The notes under the pieces were generated by a model. It did no database searches, was not told the origin of the DNA, and was given only the letters and a program-made list of their open reading frames with translations. A stretch of DNA of 64,000 nt. Source: Procambarus clarkii (lineage: Eukaryota; Arthropoda; Malacostraca; Decapoda; Cambaridae). The stretch is from positions 9,457,374 to 9,521,373 of the forward strand of contig NC_091217.1 in assembly GCF_040958095.1 (NCBI RefSeq). Reading direction: 5' to 3'. This document shows, one piece after another, positions 62,001-64,000 of the stretch; position 1 is the stretch's first letter, and every line of letters starts with the position of its first letter. The translations under genes were made by a program, and so were the position numbers.

Positions 62001-63294
62001 CAGCATTTGACAGTTCTCCTCAGTTCTTACTCTCATTAGCTTTGTATTATTTGCAAACATCAACATGTATGTATAAGGTTACTCCTTCAGATAGGTTATC
62101 AACTTAAAATAGAAAGAGCAATAGACTGAAGATAGAGTTCTTAAGGATCCCACTTTCTGCTCCTCTCCAGCCCGATACATTCTTTCTGAATATGATCCTT
62201 TCTTTCTGTCCATCCCGTACTCCCTTACCCAGTTCAGTGTCTTTCCCAGTATCCCTTCTTGTCTCTATATCCTATATAATAGTCTTTTTATGACATTGGC
62301 ATCCACCTGTTGAGTCTATCTTCATTCTTCTAACAAATTTTTTATATTGGACAGTGCCCAGTTTTAACACTGCTGACGGTTGAGGTTTTTGGTGAACACC
62401 CTAGGTCTAAACTGATATTTGCATGTCTTGGCCATGATCCTTATGTTTCAGTATGTGAGGAAGACAATTATGAAAAATTGCTCCTTCATATCTCATTACC
62501 TACTGGTACAGTACTTAGTTTTTGTTTTGCAGCTGCTTGTTCTAAGGCATCTATGTTTTCTGGTAGGCCTTCTCTTGTTATTGAGTTTGATCTCTGACCC
62601 GGCTCCCCTGTTCTCTTTAAGGGAACCAGATTCTGGTTTTGGCTCTTAGTAGAATAAAGTAGGTCGGAGAGGCCTGGTGCAATTTTCCTAAGACATGGCT
62701 TGACCAGCATCATACTCAGCTTTGGGAAGCAACAGAGAGCTCCCCTCCCAGAAAATAGGTCTTGATTTACATCCTTCCAATTAAAGTCCCAGGAACAAAT
62801 CCCAAACATCCAAACATAAATACCTGTATAAGGATTGCAATAGTTAATCCAACTTCAGAGCTATCTCTTGACTGTGGGAATAGCCATTTGTACCCTCAGC
62901 ACTCTAAACACTAACCCTATGTTGAATAACCTCAGAGCTTCCTACACAACTTGAGCCTGGATCCATAAAAATCTTCAGTTTCCAACAAAACCTAAGGATT
63001 ACACTGTAAAGAATGAAGTGCTTGTATATACTGTATATATACTGTATAGCATTTTCAAATGTGCAGTAATTCATGTGATTTATCTTTTGAATACCTTTCA
63101 GTTTTCATCCAACACAAATTAAGTTGATTTTAGATATATAAAACAATGATCACTCTACCATCAGGAGGCATAACTGGAATAACACACTCTGCAAAGTAGA
63201 GATCATCAACAGCTCCACCACCCTCATAACTTATGCCTCGATGAGCCTGAAGTCTAACGAATTCCATATTCAGTTCACCTAGGCCAACCTCTGC
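40833..63294 (-). CDS. MAM/LDLa/EGF single-pass membrane protein (MALRD1-like), 17 exons, 5' incomplete
   Basis: Joining 17 minus-strand exons (63159-63294, 60706-60981, 59499-59652, 59178-59295, 58428-58671, 55496-55656, 54600-54746, 52292-52423, 51211-51384, 50938-51082, 49295-49465, 47538-47710, 45599-45746, 44821-45030, 43386-43593, 42264-42410, 40833-41001) gives 2913 nt, which is 970 codons plus TAA with no internal stop; all introns are GT-AG. Residues run: MAM end 1-40, LDLa 49-86, MAM 93-254, LDLa 275-309, MAM 313-469, LDLa 475-510, MAM 517-679, LDLa 692-726, Thr-rich linker 727-758, LDLa 759-795, LDLa 801-841, EGF-like 844-876, TM about 885-910, cytoplasmic tail 911-970. Alternating MAM and LDLa modules with a C-terminal EGF and TM are known from MALRD1/Diet1-type proteins. 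Calcium-dependent ligand binding or adhesion at the cell surface is inferred. The start and signal peptide lie upstream of the window. Confidence 0.88.
41509..41770 (+). pseudogene. Transposase-type HTH fragment (DUF4817/mariner-like)
   Basis: Plus-strand reading gives YNEIGERFTRKFHKIGPTDK, then IIRELVNKFKRIGSMQNV. This pattern matches the helix-turn-helix at the N terminus of DUF4817-type and Tc1/mariner-like proteins. It lies antisense in the last intron of the MAM gene. No catalytic domain is found. Confidence 0.5.
41905..42085 (+). mobile_element. tRNA-derived SINE, family A (copy 5), 3' truncated
   Basis: The head (cagctgagtggatagcattc and gggttcgattccc) and the body agcagtaaataggtacctgg are present. 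The copy ends in a short (GT)n at 42078-42095 and lacks the usual tail. It lies in the intron between exons 16 and 17. Confidence 0.8.
42264..42410 (-). CDS. Exon 16: end of EGF domain, transmembrane helix, start of tail
   Basis: Acceptor tacaaacag, donor AAAT|GTAAGG, which splits a Met codon. It codes for residues 866-914. CSCKKNSEGERC completes six EGF cysteines. A hydrophobic helix of about 24 residues (AIAGIVISCFVFVGLAAFIV) is followed by the basic stop-transfer SKKK, giving a type I orientation with the modules outside. Confidence 0.87.
42951..43200 (+). mobile_element. tRNA-derived SINE, family B
   Basis: tRNA-like head (tccgtggtgtagtggtaaga, B box gggttcgtatcctgg), then a body ending in the shared motif ggacctgcccgaaacgctac, tagtggctgtacaagaatgt. 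This joins the tRNA head to the dispersed tail seen at 23053, 35935, 50281 and 54110. Confidence 0.75.
43386..43593 (-). CDS. Exon 15: LDLa-6 plus first part of EGF-like domain
   Basis: Acceptor tatttcag, donor TGCAG|GTCAGT. It codes for residues 797-865. The LDLa-like module (801-841) has six Cys and a NADE acidic motif with a longer second loop. The EGF domain begins at C844 (CPSYYCLNQGTC). Confidence 0.85.
43690..43860 (+). mobile_element. LINE 3' end (plus), copy 1
   Basis: Encodes LQFKIKLDKIIRTNGGTF followed by caggtaaatttaggtaaact. It is paralogous to the copy at 47925. Confidence 0.5.
44821..45030 (-). CDS. Exon 14: Thr-rich linker plus LDLa-5
   Basis: Acceptor ttttttag, donor CCAG|GTACTT. 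It codes for residues 727-796. A stretch rich in Thr and Ser (about 730-755) could carry mucin-type O-glycans. It is followed by a six-Cys LDLa (759-795) with SKDE in the acidic motif. Confidence 0.86.
45477..45530 (+). mobile_element. CR1-like LINE 3' terminus (plus)
   Basis: ggaccaaagagccagaactc and cacaactaggtgagtacagt are the inverse of the terminal motif at 2103-2170. Confidence 0.6.
45599..45746 (-). CDS. Exon 13: MAM-4 last Cys plus LDLa-4 (seven Cys)
   Basis: Acceptor ctaatttcag, donor TGCT|GTAAGT. It codes for residues 678-726. LDLa-4 (692-726) has the SSDE motif but seven cysteines: the usual Gly of the CDGxxDC segment is Cys713 (FFCDCYADC). Confidence 0.87.
46402..46606 (+). repeat. 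Foldback palindrome, TTTCGGTCC family, well-preserved copy
   Basis: The arms gttgaccagaccacacacta... and its complement ending ...ctggtcaac flank a spacer holding a second, inner palindrome (acttgagaatggtccaggac and its complement). gatgagtcacaataacgtgg lies at the left border. In an intron of the MAM gene. Confidence 0.85.
46735..46805. repeat. AT-only imperfect palindrome
   Basis: The tract taatttataattaatttata...tataaattaatatataattt is almost wholly A/T and self-complementary. Confidence 0.5.
47538..47710 (-). CDS. Exon 12: MAM-4, third segment
   Basis: Acceptor cattcatggcag, donor CAG|GTAAGA. It codes for residues 620-677 and ends TYIALDDISLTQ, the MAM closing strand. The next exon adds the final Cys. 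Confidence 0.87.
47925..48098 (+). mobile_element. LINE 3' end (plus), copy 2
   Basis: Encodes LDFKIKLEKIIRGKWGDL and then a stop. It ends caggtaaattcaggtaaatt, as in the copy at 43690. Confidence 0.55.
48540..49195 (-). mobile_element. CR1-like LINE, N-terminal RT fragment
   Basis: Minus reading gives YRDIDRKATRVAPKITRNEY and KIRRAAEQQFENNIAIKAKD (the linker before RT), then LPKIWKRANVVPIFKKID (start of RT). Frames are broken. Inserted in the intron between exons 11 and 12. Confidence 0.8.
49295..49465 (-). CDS. Exon 11: MAM-4, second segment
   Basis: Acceptor tttttctag, donor GAAG|GTTGCT. It codes for residues 563-619. GYYLFLSSAEE and DICYVRFWYYMHN are the hallmark MAM strands. Confidence 0.87.
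49705..49960 (+). mobile_element. tRNA-derived SINE, family A (copy 6), diverged
   Basis: The head (caactgagtggacagcgctt), body (agcagtaaataggtatctga) and tail (aggtctggttgaggactggg...agaaataacctcaagatg) are all present with many transitions, as in an old copy. Intron between exons 10 and 11. Confidence 0.8.
50281..50420 (+). mobile_element. Tail of family B SINE
   Basis: cccgaaacgctttgcgtaat, agtggctttaggcattgtat and a TTTTA-rich end match the family B tail. Confidence 0.6.
50938..51082 (-). CDS. Exon 10: start of fourth MAM domain
   Basis: The acceptor is tttcttaag and the donor TCTG|GTAAGA. It codes for residues 515-562, opening GNCNFDKESWLSDCGWER, a typical MAM start. It then has an acidic and Ser-rich loop. 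Confidence 0.87.
51211..51384 (-). CDS. Exon 9: end of MAM-3 plus LDLa-3
   Basis: Acceptor atttttcag, donor CAG|GTGAGT. This 174-nt exon has phase 0 at both ends and codes for residues 457-514. TYIAVDDIAFKNC closes the MAM domain. A canonical six-Cys LDLa (475-510) with KSDE follows. Confidence 0.88.
52292..52423 (-). CDS. Exon 8: MAM-3, third segment
   Basis: Acceptor tgttacag, donor AAAG|GTATGT. This 132-nt exon has phase 0 at both ends and codes for residues 413-456. It contains the conserved Trp in NSQKWAQKYVNIG, followed by FSLYFKAIHGQG. Confidence 0.85.
52600..52990 (-). mobile_element. LINE RT C-terminal fragment
   Basis: Minus reading gives KILKKMFTTLVRPKLEYAAV and VWYPYQTAHEQIGKG, a LINE post-catalytic segment. 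Frames break outside. Intron between exons 7 and 8. Confidence 0.75.
53030..53275 (-). mobile_element. tRNA-derived SINE, family B (minus)
   Basis: On plus it runs from the tail (gtaaagccactagcatgcat, gggcaggtccttgatcc) to a degraded tRNA head (cagccaggatatgaacccag). Confidence 0.65.
54110..54240 (-). mobile_element. Tail of family B SINE (minus)
   Basis: cctaaagccactaatacaca, tagcatttcggg follow an AT-rich start. A G run at 54242-54253 follows. A plus-strand counterpart lies at 54415-54515. Confidence 0.5.
54600..54746 (-). CDS. Exon 7: MAM-3, second segment
   Basis: Acceptor cgtgcag, donor GTG|GTATGT. This 147-nt exon has phase 0 at both ends and codes for residues 364-412. Its segment NCVLTFYYYMGNTES matches the Cys-aromatic strand of MAM domains (compare exon 3). 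Confidence 0.85.
55496..55656 (-). CDS. Exon 6: start of third MAM domain
   Basis: The acceptor is tgtcttcag. The donor GTTAGA is the least canonical in the gene, but it is phase-compatible with the next exon. It codes for residues 310-363 with CDFETDLCGWF, the classic MAM opening. Confidence 0.85.
55790..56381 (+). mobile_element. Tigger/pogo-like MITE with TA duplication
   Basis: The left end cagtggaacctcgattcaat and the right end attgaatcg-type ttgaatcgtggttgcactg are inverted repeats. Both ends are flanked by TA (55788-55789, 56382-56383), the target of Tc1/mariner-superfamily elements. It is 592 bp with no transposase frame. Intron between exons 5 and 6. Confidence 0.8.
57040..58400. 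other. GC-rich block in intron, unidentified repeat
   Basis: About 1.3 kb of clearly higher GC than the surrounding intron. Its left edge (gtaatgaaataccattttct) resembles the sequence at 47842. Frames are short, and no terminal repeats were found. It is probably a mobile element of unknown type. Confidence 0.4.
58428..58671 (-). CDS. Exon 5: end of MAM-2 plus LDLa-2
   Basis: Acceptor taattacag, donor CTGCA|GTAAGT. Residues 229-309 begin with VVLEGYSPKDRNGFLLLDDL, the MAM end with its conserved DD. An acidic, Thr/Pro linker follows, then a six-Cys LDLa (275-309) whose acidic motif is GTDE instead of the usual SDE. Confidence 0.88.
59178..59295 (-). CDS. Exon 4: MAM-2, third segment
   Basis: Acceptor atattttcag, donor CAG|GTAAGA. 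It codes for residues 189-228, including NVWLKFSMTFG, the strand typical of the second half of MAM domains. The exon ends in phase 0. Confidence 0.86.
59499..59652 (-). CDS. Exon 3: MAM-2, second segment
   Basis: The exon completes a split Gly codon to give GHYMLLDVS, the conserved first strand of MAM domains, and contains KCAIRFWYQTTG, the conserved Cys-aromatic segment. The acceptor is a run of A then ag; it has a weak pyrimidine tract, but the phase and homology support it. Donor CAC|GTCAGT. Confidence 0.86.
59880..60015 (-). mobile_element. LINE C-terminal fragment, decayed
   Basis: Minus reading IRFRNDFCKHFIRN, stop, VVDLWNKLQGN matches a LINE C-terminal end with in-frame stops. Confidence 0.6.
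60706..60981 (-). CDS. Exon 2: LDLa-1 plus start of second MAM domain
   Basis: The acceptor is ccttttag and the donor AAAAAGG|GTAAAG. Residues 46-137 hold a six-Cys LDLa module (49-86) with the acidic NSDE motif before the last Cys. The MAM start follows at C93 (CSFEYGLTVDW). The fusion of LDLa end and MAM start in one exon is particular to this repeat unit. Confidence 0.88.
61150..62350 (-). mobile_element. CR1-like LINE fragment with dead RT
   Basis: Minus reading at 61878-62066 gives MLMFANNTKLMRVRTEENCQ and LQEWVDNWLLELDPNKYFV. The catalytic ADD is changed to ANN. Further C-terminal pieces extend to 61150. Intron between exons 1 and 2. Confidence 0.75.
62390..63158. other. Intron without recognised feature
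   Basis: A somewhat GC-richer stretch at 62560-62840 may be an unidentified repeat. No exon is seen. The same is true of 63295-64000. Confidence 0.4.
63159..63294 (-). CDS. Exon 1 in window: C-terminal end of a MAM domain
   Basis: The acceptor follows tattttcag and the donor is G|GTAGAG. The exon starts in phase 0 and leaves one base. It codes for residues 1-45, with GGGAVDDLYFAEC, the usual closing strand of a MAM domain, then a short Pro-containing linker. The rest of this MAM domain must lie in exons beyond 64000. Positions 63295-64000 look like intron. Confidence 0.85.
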
Positions 63295-64000
63295 CTGAAA
63301 ATAAATAAGAAAATAAGATTGGAAGCCAAATTGAACAATAAACTTATATATCGATAGTGATTCTCAAGCTTTTTTCTGAACTAGGATACCTTAGTTACTT
63401 CCTGAACCATGGCCTGGGTCCACCTGGGACTCTACTCACATGTCTAGCTCTAATCAACATTTTAGGGTCACCACAACAAAAACTTTGCAAACTGTCTCCC
63501 TACATGGTTTATGGGTGGCAAGACTGGAGAGTGTATATCAATCCACCACTGAAAAACTGCTTGCTATGACACCAAAAAGTAGAAAACCTCTAAAAACATT
63601 GGCAAATGAAAACTGGAATAATGGAAAATCAGTTATTACTCTACTATGTACCAATAAAACTTGCAACCACCATTACAGGATCAGAATAGACAATAACTCT
63701 CATTTATCACCTGACATCTACATGCTTGCACCCAGCTTTGAACAGGAAAATTCAGTTAAATAGATTGGTTCTGATTTGAGAGCTTTATTTCTGCACTGGT
63801 GGTTCCATGCTTTTATGTTTGTCTCATGGCATGGTGCCCAGTTGTTTGAGTGTCTGGCTATTGCTATCCACTTCAAGTTTGTTATCACTGTTGCCAACTG
63901 TCAAGGGCCAGCAGTGCTCATAGCTATCTTCTCTGCTACTACTGTGCATGGTGCAGTTTCTCTTGAGTTGTAACACTATTCCTGCAGCACATTTAGGACT

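Overview
The window is animal nuclear DNA, most likely from a decapod crustacean and plausibly a crayfish. The reasons are a split gene with GT-AG introns coding for a MAM/LDLa membrane protein, dense microsatellites and minisatellites, many CR1-like LINE 3' ends, tRNA-derived SINEs and CCTAA telomere-type motifs of the arthropod kind. There is no prokaryotic gene organisation, and most long open frames are tandem repeats that lack stop codons.

Region 1 (1 to about 38 kb) is a repeat-dominated compartment. It holds about fifteen minisatellite arrays (units of 18 to 60 bp), long microsatellites, several foldback or MITE-like elements, tRNA-derived SINEs and truncated LINE pieces. A structurally complete non-LTR retrotransposon lies on the minus strand at 23307-29298. 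It has intact ORF1 (zinc-knuckle protein) and ORF2 (endonuclease plus reverse transcriptase), a poly(A) end, and identical 14-bp target-site duplications. The only hint of a host gene start is at 4858-5591: CRE, CCAAT and E-box motifs, then TATA plus TCAGT at correct spacing, then a short ATG exon ending in a consensus donor.

Region 2 (about 40.7 to 64 kb) is AT-rich and holds the 3' part of one large minus-strand gene. Seventeen exons join without a frame error into 970 residues plus stop. In order these code for the end of a MAM domain, three LDLa-MAM units, three further LDLa modules around a Thr-rich linker, an EGF-like domain, one transmembrane helix and a 60-residue cytoplasmic tail. 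The layout resembles MALRD1-type proteins. The 5' part lies beyond position 64000. The introns contain old LINE fragments, SINEs, a Tigger-like MITE, a DUF4817-like transposase fragment and a GC-rich block.

All functional statements come from reading the sequence and knowledge of the families. No alignments or searches were run. Exon boundaries rest on splice-site consensus, matching reading phases and domain continuity.
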